From an uncultured Holophagaceae bacterium (GTDB taxonomy: Bacteria > Acidobacteriota > Holophagae > Holophagales > Holophagaceae), in contig CAIOFF010000019.1 of the NCBI GenBank assembly GCA_903857495.1, positions 20,648 to 84,647 on the forward strand: 64,000 nt of DNA, read 5' to 3'. The notes below the pieces were generated by a model, which had not been told where the DNA came from, did not search any database, and saw only the letters and a program-made list of their open reading frames with translations. Below, piece by piece: positions 14,657 through 23,052 of the stretch. The translations under genes and the position numbers were made by a program. Every line of letters begins with the position of its first letter. Position 1 is the stretch's first letter.

Positions 14657-16411
14657 TCAGCGGAACAGGGCCCCGCCCGAGAGGTTGCCAGCCTCGATAG
14701 GGGCCACCTCCTCGCGCAGGTAGCCCGGGTGCCACATGGCCTGGGCGATGGCCGCCGGGATGTCCTCGTCGGCGATGGACCTCCTGGCCACGCCAGCGTT
14801 TCGCGCCTCCCTCACCACGGCCTCGGCCACCGAGGCGGTCACCTCCCGGATCCGGGCGGTGGGCGGAAAGAGGCTGCCGACTTCCAGCTCTCCGGGGTGC
14901 ACGTTCTCGGCGAGGCGCCGCGCAGCTGCGGTGAACATGCCCGTGGTCACCTCCGTCGCTTCCGCGACCAGGATGCCCAGGCCCATGCCGGGGAAGATGA
15001 AGACGTTGTTGCTCTGGCCGATGACGTGCACGCGGCCGCCGAAGTGCACGGGCTCGAAGGGGCTGCCCGTGGCCACCAGGGCCCGGCCCTCGGTCCAGCG
15101 CAGGAGGTCCTCGGGCTTCGCCTCGCACTTGCTGGTGGGGTTGGACATCGGGAAGACCAGGGGACGCTCCACGTGCCTGGCCATCTCGCGGATGGCCTCC
15201 TCCGTGAAGGTGCCGGGGTCGCCGGAGGTGCCAATGAGCAGGGTGGGGTGCTAGGCCCGCACCACCGCGAGCAGGTCCCGGGGCTGACCCAGGCCCAGGC
15301 CGAACCGCTCGGCCAGCGCTGCAGGCCAGGCGAAGTCCCGGGCGTGCGGCTCGAGGCTGGGGTCGTCCTGAGTCAGCAGGCCGTTGAGGTCGAGGTTGGC
15401 TGTGGCCTGGAGAAGCTGATCCCCCTCGAGCCCCGCCTGCTGCAGGGTGGCCCGCACCAGCCGCGCGATGCCGATGCCGGCGGCGCCGGAGCCGAAGAAC
15501 AGCACCCGCTGTTCCTGGAGGGGGACGCCTGTCGCCCGGCTGCCGGCGAGCAGACCCGAGACAACCACTGCCGCCGTACCCTGGATGTCGTCATTGAAGC
15601 TGGTGATGACCTTCTGATAGCGGTCGAGGAGGCGGAAGGCGTTGGCTTTCTTGAAGTCCTCCCACTGCAGGAGGACCCGGGGGAAGCGCCGCTTCACCGC
15701 GAAGACGAACTCCTCCACCAGGGAGTCGTATTCCGGCCCCCGGAGGCGCGGCGCCCGCCAGCCCAGATACAGCTCGTCGGCCAGGAGGTCCTGGTTGTCG
15801 GTGCCCACGTCCAGGCTGATGGGCAGAGTCTGCCAGGGCGGGATGCCCGCCGCGGCGGTGTAGAGGGCAAGCTTGCCGATGGGGATGCCCATGCCGCCAG
15901 CGCCCTGGTCGCCCAGGCCCAAGATCCGCTCGTTGTCGGTGACGACGATGAGGCGCACCTCATCGAAGGGCGCGTTGCCAAGCACCTCGAAGATCCGGCC
16001 CCGGTGCTCCGGAGTGATCCAGATGCCCCGGGCGCGCCGGAAGATGTGGCTGAACTCCTGGCAGGCCTGACCCACCGTGGGTGTGTAGACGATGGGCAGG
16101 AACTCCTGGATGTGGTCCAGCAGCACCCGGTAGAAGAGGTGCTCATTCCGGTCCTGCAGGGCCGCCAGCCCGATGTATTTCTCCAGGGGATCCTGCTTGC
16201 GGCTGATGTTGGCGTAGGCCCGGGCGCACTGCTGGTCCTGGGTGCTCACGGTGTGGGGCAGCAGGCCCTCCAGCCCGAAGGCGACGCGCTCTTCCTGGGT
16301 GAAGGCGGTGCCCTTGGTGTACATGGGGTGCCTCAGCAGCCGCGTGCCGCGGTAGGGGACCGCCAGATGGGGATTTCCGTGCTTGTCGAACTTCAGGCTG
16401 AAGCGTTCCAT
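14657..16411 (-). pseudogene. NAD-type malic enzyme interrupted by an in-frame TAG
   Basis: The frame encodes a malic enzyme of about 584 codons that would convert malate to pyruvate and CO2. The N-terminal part has the catalytic tyrosine region FLPIVYTPTVGQACQ, the lysine and acidic sites in GDQGAGGMGIPIGK, and the NAD-binding FFGSGAAGIG. A TAG at 15253-15251 (codon 387) interrupts it between LLAVVRA and HPTLLIGTSGDPGTF. The frame is identical on both sides and the downstream 197 codons continue the family pattern (NNVFIFPGMGLG), so this is a nonsense change, not a frameshift. The start ATG has AAGGAG eight bases upstream. The truncated product would lack the end of the NAD domain and is probably inactive. 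A sequencing error (for example CAG read as TAG) is possible. Confidence 0.85.
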
Positions 16412-16727
16412 GTCAACTCCTTCCCAAGGCGGTGGACGTCGCCCTGCACCCACAGGCACAAGTCACCAACCGCCTGCCCAGGCGCAGCCAGTCAGGGGCA
16501 CTCAGCTGCAGAGCCATACACCACCCCTCGGGAAACGGCCTCAGGCCGAACCCAGACAGCAACCCCGAGATGAACGCCCCCAATATGTGGTCCGGCCCTA
16601 GGAAAGTCGAGACCTCGGGGCACTTCCACTCCGCTCCGTGGGCTGGATTTTTGTCACGGATTTGTCTGATGCTAAGTTTCAAGATCAGTCCGTGGGGTAT
16701 CCTCTCCTCGACCCCAGGAGATTGTCG
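16412..16727. promoter_or_regulatory. divergent intergenic region between malic enzyme and hemerythrin
   Basis: This 316-base stretch lies between two divergent genes and so should hold both promoters. Apart from the ribosome sites at each end I see no repeat, terminator or RNA structure that stands out. Confidence 0.4.
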
Positions 16728-17141
16728 GTGCCCATCGCAAGCTGGAATTCCCGCTTTCTGACCGGTATCGAGATCATCGATACCCAGCATGAGGCGCTCT
16801 TCCAGACCGTGAACACCCTTGCTGATGCGGTCAAGGTGAACAATGCGTCTCCGCGCGTGGGCGGCTACCTCGAGATGCTGGCTACCCAGACGAAAGAGCA
16901 CTTCACCACAGAGGAGCAGTTTCTGACCGAGTCCGGCAATCGGCAGCTCCGCTCCCACCTGGAGGAGCACCGCGCCCTCAACGCCAAGCTGCAGGAGCTC
17001 CAGGCCAAGCACAGCCATGGTGGCCTGGTGTCCGCTGACGTGGCCCTGTTTTTCGCCGAGTGGTTCGCCCACCACCTCGCCGAGGTGGACATGGCCAACG
17101 GTGGGTCGAACTGGAAGCCGGCTCCCGCCCCCGGGACTTGA
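16728..17141 (+). CDS. bacteriohemerythrin, 137 aa
   Basis: This is a single-domain hemerythrin, a four-helix bundle that binds O2 at a di-iron site. The ligand pattern is present in order: the histidine in IDTQHEAL, HFTTEE, HLEEH and the final HHLAEVD. Length matches bacteriohemerythrins (about 135). The start is a GTG at 16728 with AGGAG seven bases upstream; an ATG at 16638 in the same frame would add 30 residues unlike the family. It is monocistronic and divergent from the malic enzyme. In metal-reducing or microaerobic bacteria such proteins are thought to buffer or sense oxygen. Confidence 0.92.
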   Translation: MPIASWNSRFLTGIEIIDTQHEALFQTVNTLADAVKVNNASPRVGGYLEMLATQTKEHFTTEEQFLTESGNRQLRSHLEEHRALNAKLQELQAKHSHGGLVSADVALFFAEWFAHHLAEVDMANGGSNWKPAPAPGT

Positions 17142-17160
17142 GGTCTGCCTAGGCAACAGC

Positions 17161-17343
17161 TCAGGTGCGGAGCAGCTCGCGACGGATGGACTCGGCCACC
17201 TGGCGGACCGCCTCGGAGCCGGAGTCGTCCCCGGAGAGCTGGTGGGCCTGCTGGATGCGGCGGGCGATGGCGAGGCAGGCCTCGGCGGTGGTCTTCTCGA
17301 TGACTTTGACGGGGGGCTTGGACAGGACGTTTCCCGGTGGCAT
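17161..17343 (-). CDS. small hypothetical protein, 60 aa
   Basis: I do not recognise this protein. It begins MPPGNVLSKPPVKVIEK and continues as a helical, charged chain (AEACLAIARRIQQAH, then VRQVAESIRREL). GGAGG lies six bases before the ATG at 17343, which supports the start, while a longer frame to 17520 lacks a ribosome site and reads as noncoding. It is convergent with hemerythrin and divergent from msrBA. It has no signal peptide or cysteine. Confidence 0.6.
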   Translation of the reverse strand: MPPGNVLSKPPVKVIEKTTAEACLAIARRIQQAHQLSGDDSGSEAVRQVAESIRRELLRT

Positions 17344-17541
17344 GGATCCTCCAATGCGGTTCCGGCGGGTGGAAGAAGGTGTTTGGACTGGCTTCCTCCT
17401 AGGATGCCCATAGCAGGACGTTCGTTCCTGGATTTTTCCGGCACTTGTGCGGACGGGAGCCGGCACCTCGCGGCACCCTAGATCCTTCGCTGTACCAACC
17501 GGTCGGTTCGCTGCATCCAACCTCCATTCAGGAGGCTCGGC

Positions 17542-18600
17542 ATGAGACCACGCACGATTCTGGGCGTCCTCGTCCTGGCCGGAGCCCTGGCGGGCTTTGG
17601 CTTTGCCGTATCAACCCCCCGGAGCGCCCCTGCGGCGGCTCCAGCCCCTCGCGAGGATTTCAAGGTGACCGACACTCCGAAGCCATCCCAGACTGAGCTG
17701 AAGCAGAAGCTCACGCCCATGCAGTACCACGTGACCCAGGAGGCGGGCACCGAGCCGCCCTTCCGCAATGAGTTCTGGAACGAGCACCGGGAGGGCGTCT
17801 ACGTTGATGTGGTGAGCGGGAAGCCCCTCTTCAGCTCGAAGGACAAGTTCGACTCGGGCTGTGGGTGGCCGAGCTTCACCAAGCCCCTGGAGGGGCAGGA
17901 CGTGGTCGAGAAGCGCGACATCACCCTGGGCATGGTCCGGACCGAGGTGCGCTCCCGGGCCGTGGACAGCCACCTGGGCCACGTCTTCGAGGACGGCCCC
18001 GCGGACCGCGGCGGCCTCCGCTACTGCATCAACAGCGCCGCCCTGCGCTTCGTGTCCGTGGCCGATCTGGAGAAGGAAGGCCTGGGTAGCTTCCTGCCCC
18101 TCTTCGGCAAGGCTGCTGCGGCCGCGAAGGAAGAGCTGGCCACCCTGGCCGGCGGCTGCTTCTGGGGCATGGAGGACCTGCTGCGCAAGCAGCCAGGTGT
18201 GCTGGGCACCGAGGTGGGCTACACCGGCGGCACCGTGGCCAAGGCCACCTACGAGCATCACGAGGGCCATGCGGAGGCGGTGCAGATCCGCTTCGATCCC
18301 TCGAAGACCACCTATGAGGCGCTGCTGCGCTTCTTCTTCCGCATGCACGACCCCACCACCCTGAACCGCCAGGGCAATGACACAGGCAGCTCCTACCGCA
18401 GCGCGATCTTCTTCCACTCCGAGGCCCAGCGGCAGGCTGCGGAGAAGGTGAAGGCCGAGGTGGACGCCAGCGGCAAGTGGAAGCGCCCGATCGTCACCGA
18501 GCTCACCGCCGCCGGCCCCTGGTGGCGCGCCGAGGAGTACCACCAGGACTACCTCATCAAGCACCCCGGTGGCTACACCTGCCACTGGGTCCGGGACTGA
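17542..18600 (+). CDS. msrBA: exported MsrB-MsrA fusion, peptide methionine sulfoxide reductase, 352 aa
   Basis: The protein reduces oxidised methionine in proteins. MsrB (R-sulfoxide) comes first, about residues 50-180, with SGCGWPSF and the catalytic C162 in [11 protein letters not shown]. MsrA (S-sulfoxide) follows, about 195-350, with C206 in GGCFWG and the family's HQDYL and GGYTCHW end. An N-terminal signal peptide ([20 protein letters not shown]) points to the periplasm or envelope. Zinc-binding CxxC pairs of many MsrB proteins are absent. GGAGG precedes the ATG. Fused, exported Msr proteins are known in other bacteria, usually in MsrA-MsrB order or with a thioredoxin domain. Confidence 0.93.
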   Translation: MRPRTILGVLVLAGALAGFGFAVSTPRSAPAAAPAPREDFKVTDTPKPSQTELKQKLTPMQYHVTQEAGTEPPFRNEFWNEHREGVYVDVVSGKPLFSSKDKFDSGCGWPSFTKPLEGQDVVEKRDITLGMVRTEVRSRAVDSHLGHVFEDGPADRGGLRYCINSAALRFVSVADLEKEGLGSFLPLFGKAAAAAKEELATLAGGCFWGMEDLLRKQPGVLGTEVGYTGGTVAKATYEHHEGHAEAVQIRFDPSKTTYEALLRFFFRMHDPTTLNRQGNDTGSSYRSAIFFHSEAQRQAAEKVKAEVDASGKWKRPIVTELTAAGPWWRAEEYHQDYLIKHPGGYTCHWVRD

Positions 18601-18920
18601 GCGAACGCAACTCGCTCCACCACAAAGGTGGCCGCAGATAGTGTCTTTCTTCGTCGTTCTGGTTTTCAGGAAAAGATGGTTTAACCACAAAGAACACAAA
18701 GGCCACAAAGAAAAGAAGGAGCTGGATAGATAGGCTCTTCTTTGTGCCCTTTGTGTTCTTTGTGGTTCCTATTTTCTTGTGAAGACGGATTCACCACGAG
18801 ATTTCAGCTTGTCTCGCGTATCGACGTAGCCGATACCGAGAAGACGGGAAGACCAGGAAAAAGTAGGAATAGCTTGTCTTCCTTCGTGGTCTTTGTGGTC
18901 TTCGTAGTTAAGGGTTTCCC
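18601..18920. repeat. intergenic region with CCACAAAG-type inverted repeats
   Basis: No gene is visible. At 18683-18767 the sequence AACCACAAAGAACACAAAGG and its extension are mirrored by CCTTTGTGTTCTTTGTGGTT after a short loop, making a stem of about 30 bp built of 9-10 bp near-direct repeats. A second arm of the same kind (CTTCGTGGTCTTTGTGGTC and onward, 18878-18909) has no clear partner. See also 19958-20090 and 29959-30192. Confidence 0.8.
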
Positions 18921-19347
18921 GATTATCGGCCAAGCTCAGCCCCAGCCATTCAAGATCAAAAGCGGAACCACAGATGACGCAGATTCCGCAGATCGGCGCC
19001 GACCCACCGGCCTGGTGCCGGGTACGCTTCGGGGCAGTGCCGCGAAACCAGAACCATTGCCAGTGATGTCCCTGACGGCAGGGAGAGGGCCGCAGCGTCA
19101 GCATGGGGCTCCATCCAGGGGCGCCGCAGCCGCGCCCTTGAGAGCGCGGCCGGGGCGCCCCTGGATGACTTCCGGCGCCGCCGGAAGCCGCCTCCGGCGG
19201 GTCCCTGCGGGTGGTGTCGGCACCCATCTGTGCAATCGCCTTGATCACCGGCAGGGACCGGGTGCCCAGGGCAGCAAGGCCTAGGGTGGAGGCGCGGCAT
19301 CTGCGTCATCTGTGGACCGCTTTTCAGGCTGAAGCTGGCCGATAATC
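18921..19347. repeat. nested palindromic element B, 427 bp
   Basis: The outer arms are GATTATCGGCCA (18921-18932) and TGGCCGATAATC (19336-19347). Inside them are perfect 17-bp arms CCACAGATGACGCAGAT (18968-18984) and its complement (19299-19315), and at the centre a 13-bp hairpin ATCCAGGGGCGCC (19113-19125 with 19154-19166). No convincing protein frame lies inside. Element D at 29926 has the same plan and the same TTATCGGCC ends. Confidence 0.85.
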
Positions 19348-19366
19348 CGGAAGGGTTTTTCAGCCC

Positions 19367-19798
19367 TCACACCCGGAAGTTGTCGGGGCGCCAGGTCTGG
19401 ATGCGCTTCTTGATGGCTTCGCCGTCGAGCTTCTGGTCGAGGGCTTCGCGGACGCGGTCGGCGAGTTCGGCGTCGGCGGCGAAGCGCAGGCCCACGAACT
19501 GCTTCGGTGTCAGTTCGGCGATGCGGCCCTGCAGATCGGAAGGCAGCAGGCGCTGCATGCGGAGGGTCTCCTCCAGGCGGATCAGCCGGTCCTGGACCTT
19601 GAGGGCCGAGCCGCGAGTCACCAGGGCCAGGAGCACCAGGATCAGGCAGAGCACCATGGCCCAGGCCGCGTGGAGGCTCGGATACTTGATGACGTGCCAG
19701 ACGCTGGTGAACCAGCTGACCAGGAGCACCGGGAGCACGATGAAGTGCATCAGGGGATCGAAGCGACGGTGGTGCGCGTAGGACTGTTGTTCAGACAT
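19367..19798 (-). CDS. DUF6526-like membrane protein, 143 aa
   Basis: The protein begins with a short cytoplasmic segment (SEQQSYAHHRRFDPLMHF), followed by two membrane helices (about residues 17-35 and 43-62) and a soluble helical tail (VQDRLIRLEETLRM, then RPDNFRV). This layout fits the DUF6526 family as I remember it; its function is unknown. A GAGGAG ribosome site precedes the ATG at 19798, which is preferred over a longer frame. It is monocistronic and flanked on both sides by palindromic intergenic elements. Confidence 0.75.
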   Translation of the reverse strand: MSEQQSYAHHRRFDPLMHFIVLPVLLVSWFTSVWHVIKYPSLHAAWAMVLCLILVLLALVTRGSALKVQDRLIRLEETLRMQRLLPSDLQGRIAELTPKQFVGLRFAADAELADRVREALDQKLDGEAIKKRIQTWRPDNFRV

Positions 19799-20108
19799 GG
19801 AGGCTCCTCGGCAAAGGTGAAGATTACAGCACTGGACACTCAGGTAGGGCCTTGAAGAAGAAAAAACAGTCAATGATACTCAAAAAAGTGTCAATGTGTG
19901 CCGCTGAAATCCCTAAGGGGCACCTGCTGGTTGCTGTTCAAGCAAAGGACAAATCAGCCACCGATGAACACCGATGAACACCGATAAAACATGATAAAAA
20001 CAAAAAGAATTATCTATATAGTTTCTTCTTTATCAGCTTTTTATCGGTGTTCATCGGTGTTCATCGGTGTTCATCGGTGTTCATCGGTGGTAAAAAAAGC
20101 TTGTTTCA
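19799..20108. repeat. intergenic region with ATCGGTGTTC tandem/inverted repeat element C
   Basis: The right half carries element C (19958-20090): CCACCGATGAACACCGATG... on the left with about two 10-base units, an AT-rich loop of about 50 bases, then four and a half units of ATCGGTGTTC on the right. The two arms are complementary, so the element can form a long stem although the copy number differs between arms. The left part (19799-19957) is AT-richer and is the likely promoter of the gene at 19798. No gene is seen. Confidence 0.85.
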
Positions 20109-20534
20109 CTAGTCCAGCGGCCCGCTGCGCCTTCGCTTCAGGTCGGAGGCTTTCTTTTTGGCGTCCAGGCGGCGCTCCTTGGAGGCTCGGGTGGGGCGGG
20201 TGGCCCGGCGGGGAATGGGGCGCACCAGGGCGGCCCGGATGCCTTCGGCGACCTTCTCCCGGGCGTCGTCGAGGTTCTTGAGCTGGTCCCGGGTGCGGTC
20301 GCTGACCACCATCCACAGGCCCTCGGCGTCGAGCCGGTTGCGCTGGGCCGCGCGGAGTCGCAGCAGGGCGTCCTCGGGGAGGCCTTCGATGGCCGTGAGG
20401 TCGATGCGCAGCTCCACCTTGGAGGACACCTTGTTGACGTTCTGGCCCCCGGCGCCGCCGGCGCGGACCGCCTTGAACCGGATGGCCTCGCCGGGGACCC
20501 GGACGGAGGCGGTGACAGGGATGGGATCGGCCAT
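20109..20534 (-). CDS. arfB: ArfB-type peptidyl-tRNA hydrolase (ribosome rescue), 141 aa
   Basis: ArfB/YaeJ proteins enter the empty A site of stalled ribosomes and release the peptide. The GGQ motif is in RAGGAGGQNVNKVSSKVELR, which is the signature of the family, and the C-terminal tail is strongly basic (TRASKERRLDAKKKASD), as needed for binding in the mRNA channel. Length matches E. coli YaeJ (140). It lacks the release factor stop-codon domain. The gene ends near element C and starts ten bases before the end of the upstream permease gene, so it may be the last gene of the efflux operon transcript. Confidence 0.93.
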   Translation of the reverse strand: MADPIPVTASVRVPGEAIRFKAVRAGGAGGQNVNKVSSKVELRIDLTAIEGLPEDALLRLRAAQRNRLDAEGLWMVVSDRTRDQLKNLDDAREKVAEGIRAALVRPIPRRATRPTRASKERRLDAKKKASDLKRRRSGPLD

Positions 20535-20543
20535 GCCAACAGC

Positions 20544-21809
20544 CTAGCGCATCGCCTCCATGGGGCTCAGCCGCATGGCGCGGAAGGCGGGGTAGAGCCC
20601 GAACAGCAGGGCGAGGGTCAGGGCCACGATCCAGGCCGTGATGAGACCCACGGGATTGACCATGAGGCCGAAGGGGAAGTTGGACGAGAGGGCCTCGCAG
20701 AGCAGGGCGCCGGACAGGGTCCCGAGCAGCGCCCCCAGGGCCGCCAGCACCAGCGCCTCGAGCAGGAACTGGATGAAGATCTCGTGGTCCGAGGCCCCCA
20801 GCGCCTTCCGCAGGCCGATCTCGAAGCGGCGGTCGCTGAAGCTGATGAGCATCACCGACAGCACGCCCACGCCGCCCACCAGCAGCACGGTCCCGGCCAG
20901 GCTCAGGAGCACGACCTTCCAGCCGTGCATCTGCTCCAGGAAGTTCCGGTAGCCCTTGGCGGCTTCGGCGTCGAGGTCCATTACCTCGGCATCCTCGATG
21001 CCGTGGTGGGCCTGGCGCACGCGGCCCAGCAGCATGGCCGAGATCTCGCCCGCCTCCTGGGGGTTCCGCAGCTTGACCGTGACCTGGGCCAGCCGGTGGC
21101 TCGGGTCCATGCGGTCCATGTAGGTCTCCAGGGGGATGAGGATCCCGTTGGCGTCGTAGTAGTTCTCGTCGTTGAAGATCTGGCCGGGCGCCTGCACGCC
21201 CACCAGGCGGAAGGGCACGCCGTCCACCACCAGGTCGCGGCCCACGGGATCCGCGCCGCCGAAGAGCTTCGCCGCCAGGCTGGCGCCCACCACGGCCACG
21301 GTGGAGCGGCGGCGCTGGTCGTCCTCCGTGAGGCCGCGGCCGAGGGCGATGGGGCGGTTCATCCACTGGGCGTAGTCGGGGCTCACGCCCATCACGTACA
21401 TACGCTCGGCGCCGCCGGGGGTCCGCACCGTGCTGGATTTCTGGGCCCGGGGCAGGAAGGCCAGCACCTTGGCGTTGGGCGCGTTCAGGCGGCTGAGGTC
21501 CTCGTAGCGGAGCCCGGGGCTCATGGCGAAGCGCTTGCGGTCCTCGCCGGTCTCGGGGGTCTTGGGGGCGATGCGGACGGTGCCATCCCAGCTCATGCCG
21601 GCGAAGCCCGTGCTGATCTTGTCCATGAGGCCGTCCAGCACCGAGGTCATGACCACCAGCGCGAAGACGCCGAGCATGAGCAGGGTGAGGGTCAGGAGGC
21701 TGCGCAGCTTGTGGGCCCAGAGCTCGACCAGGCCGGTGCGGATCACCTCCCAGAACATGCCCAGGCTGAAGCCGCGGGCCGCGGGGCGGAGGGCGGCTCT
21801 CTCACTCAT
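20544..21809 (-). CDS. MacB/FtsX-type ABC transporter permease, 421 aa
   Basis: This is one of two permease proteins of a MacAB-type exporter. It has an N-terminal membrane helix (LRSLLTLTLLMLGVFALVVM), a periplasmic MacB domain of about 220 residues, and three C-terminal helices ending in the FtsX signature with LYPAFRAMRLSPMEAMR. The start ATG at 21809 overlaps the end of the upstream permease by eight bases, indicating translational coupling. Together with the genes at 21802, 23049 and 23854 it would export a small molecule or peptide; the substrate is unknown. Confidence 0.93.
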   Translation of the reverse strand: MSERAALRPAARGFSLGMFWEVIRTGLVELWAHKLRSLLTLTLLMLGVFALVVMTSVLDGLMDKISTGFAGMSWDGTVRIAPKTPETGEDRKRFAMSPGLRYEDLSRLNAPNAKVLAFLPRAQKSSTVRTPGGAERMYVMGVSPDYAQWMNRPIALGRGLTEDDQRRRSTVAVVGASLAAKLFGGADPVGRDLVVDGVPFRLVGVQAPGQIFNDENYYDANGILIPLETYMDRMDPSHRLAQVTVKLRNPQEAGEISAMLLGRVRQAHHGIEDAEVMDLDAEAAKGYRNFLEQMHGWKVVLLSLAGTVLLVGGVGVLSVMLISFSDRRFEIGLRKALGASDHEIFIQFLLEALVLAALGALLGTLSGALLCEALSSNFPFGLMVNPVGLITAWIVALTLALLFGLYPAFRAMRLSPMEAMR

Positions 21810-23052
21810 AACGCAGGGCTTCCATGGGCGAGAGCCTGCTGGCCTTCCAGGCCGGGTAGAGGGCGAACAGGAACCCGAAGGCACCGGCCATGCCATAGGC
21901 CCAGAAGAAGCTGGCGGGGGTCATGTGCAGCGGCACGCCGATGCTGCGGGTGATGCCCCAGGAGAAGCCCACGCCGAGCACCAGGCCTGCGGCTCCGCCC
22001 AGGGCTGTGATGAGCAGGGCCTCGGTCATGAAGCTCTTGAAGATCTCCCGGCCGGAGGCGCCGATGGCCATCTTCACGCCCACCTCCCGGACCCGCTCCT
22101 TGAGGCTGGCCATCTGGATGTTGACGTTGACGATGCCGCCGCCCACCAGGGCCAGCACGCCGGACAACAGGAAGACGATGTCGTAGACGCTGCCCTGGCT
22201 CTGGCGGCGGCGCATGCGGGCGGCCACATCGTCCAGGCGGAAGTCGTCCTGAAGCCGGTGATTGGCGGACACCAGGCTCTTCAGCTGCTGGGCGAAGCCG
22301 CTCATGGCAGCCATGTCGGGGATGCGGAAGGTGACGCGGTCCACCCGCCGGTAGGCGTCGCCGTTCATGCGGCGCTGCACCAGGTTGGCGGGCACGGCGA
22401 TGATGCGGTTGCGCCACCAGAACTGGTTGCCGCCCCCTTCGCGGAAGTGGAACACCCGCTCCTGGAAGGTGCCGATGACCGTGACGGGGATGTCGCCGAT
22501 GCGCAGGGACTGGCCGAGGGCATCGCCTTTGGGGAAGAAGGTGGCGGCGGCCTCGGTGCCGAGGATGACCACGGGTGCGCCGCCTTCCATTTCAGAAAGA
22601 GAGAAGCCGCGGCCCTCGGCGAGGCCGTAGCCGTTGGCCGGGATGTAGTCGCCGCCGATGCCGCTGACCGACCGGTCCTGGTCCGCGAAGGCCGAGACGA
22701 TGCGGGCCCGGGCGCCCTTCTGGCGGCTGACCCCCTGGATGGCGTCAGCCTTGAGCGCCTCGCCGCCGAGGGCGTCCGCATCGCGGAGGCCCAGGTTGGC
22801 CTGCTGCAGCGCCGACGGCTGGCCGTCCTTCATGGCGGTCCGGGGCATGACGTTGAGCTTGTCGAGGCCACCCATCTTGATGAACATCTCGTCGGCCCGC
22901 TTGCGCTGGCTGTCGGAGATGGAGAAGCCGCCCAGCACCGACGCCACGCCGAGCAGCACCCCGAGGGCCTGGAGGACCGAGCGGCCAAGGTTCTCCCTCA
23001 GCTCGGTCCAGGCTCCCAGCAGCCGCTCGCGGAAGGCGCCGGAGGCCTTCAT
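21802..23052 (-). CDS. MacB/FtsX-type ABC transporter permease, 416 aa
   Basis: The second permease of the operon has the same architecture: a first helix (VLQALGVLLGVASVLGGF), a periplasmic MacB domain, and three C-terminal helices ending PAWKASRLSPMEALRYE. It is only distantly similar to the permease downstream, so the pair probably forms a heterodimer. Its ATG at 23052 overlaps the end of the ATPase gene by four bases. RVREVGVKMAIGASGREI is the usual cytoplasmic coupling motif. Confidence 0.93.
   Translation of the reverse strand: MKASGAFRERLLGAWTELRENLGRSVLQALGVLLGVASVLGGFSISDSQRKRADEMFIKMGGLDKLNVMPRTAMKDGQPSALQQANLGLRDADALGGEALKADAIQGVSRQKGARARIVSAFADQDRSVSGIGGDYIPANGYGLAEGRGFSLSEMEGGAPVVILGTEAAATFFPKGDALGQSLRIGDIPVTVIGTFQERVFHFREGGGNQFWWRNRIIAVPANLVQRRMNGDAYRRVDRVTFRIPDMAAMSGFAQQLKSLVSANHRLQDDFRLDDVAARMRRRQSQGSVYDIVFLLSGVLALVGGGIVNVNIQMASLKERVREVGVKMAIGASGREIFKSFMTEALLITALGGAAGLVLGVGFSWGITRSIGVPLHMTPASFFWAYGMAGAFGFLFALYPAWKASRLSPMEALRYE

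Noticed and set aside
15251..15253. Reading the TAG as pyrrolysine or another recoded residue.
   Set aside because: Malic enzymes have no conserved special residue there and no pylTS genes are seen. A nonsense mutation or sequence error is simpler.
18921..19347. An insertion sequence carrying a transposase in element B.
   Set aside because: No frame inside encodes a transposase-like protein; the length is filled by nested inverted repeats.
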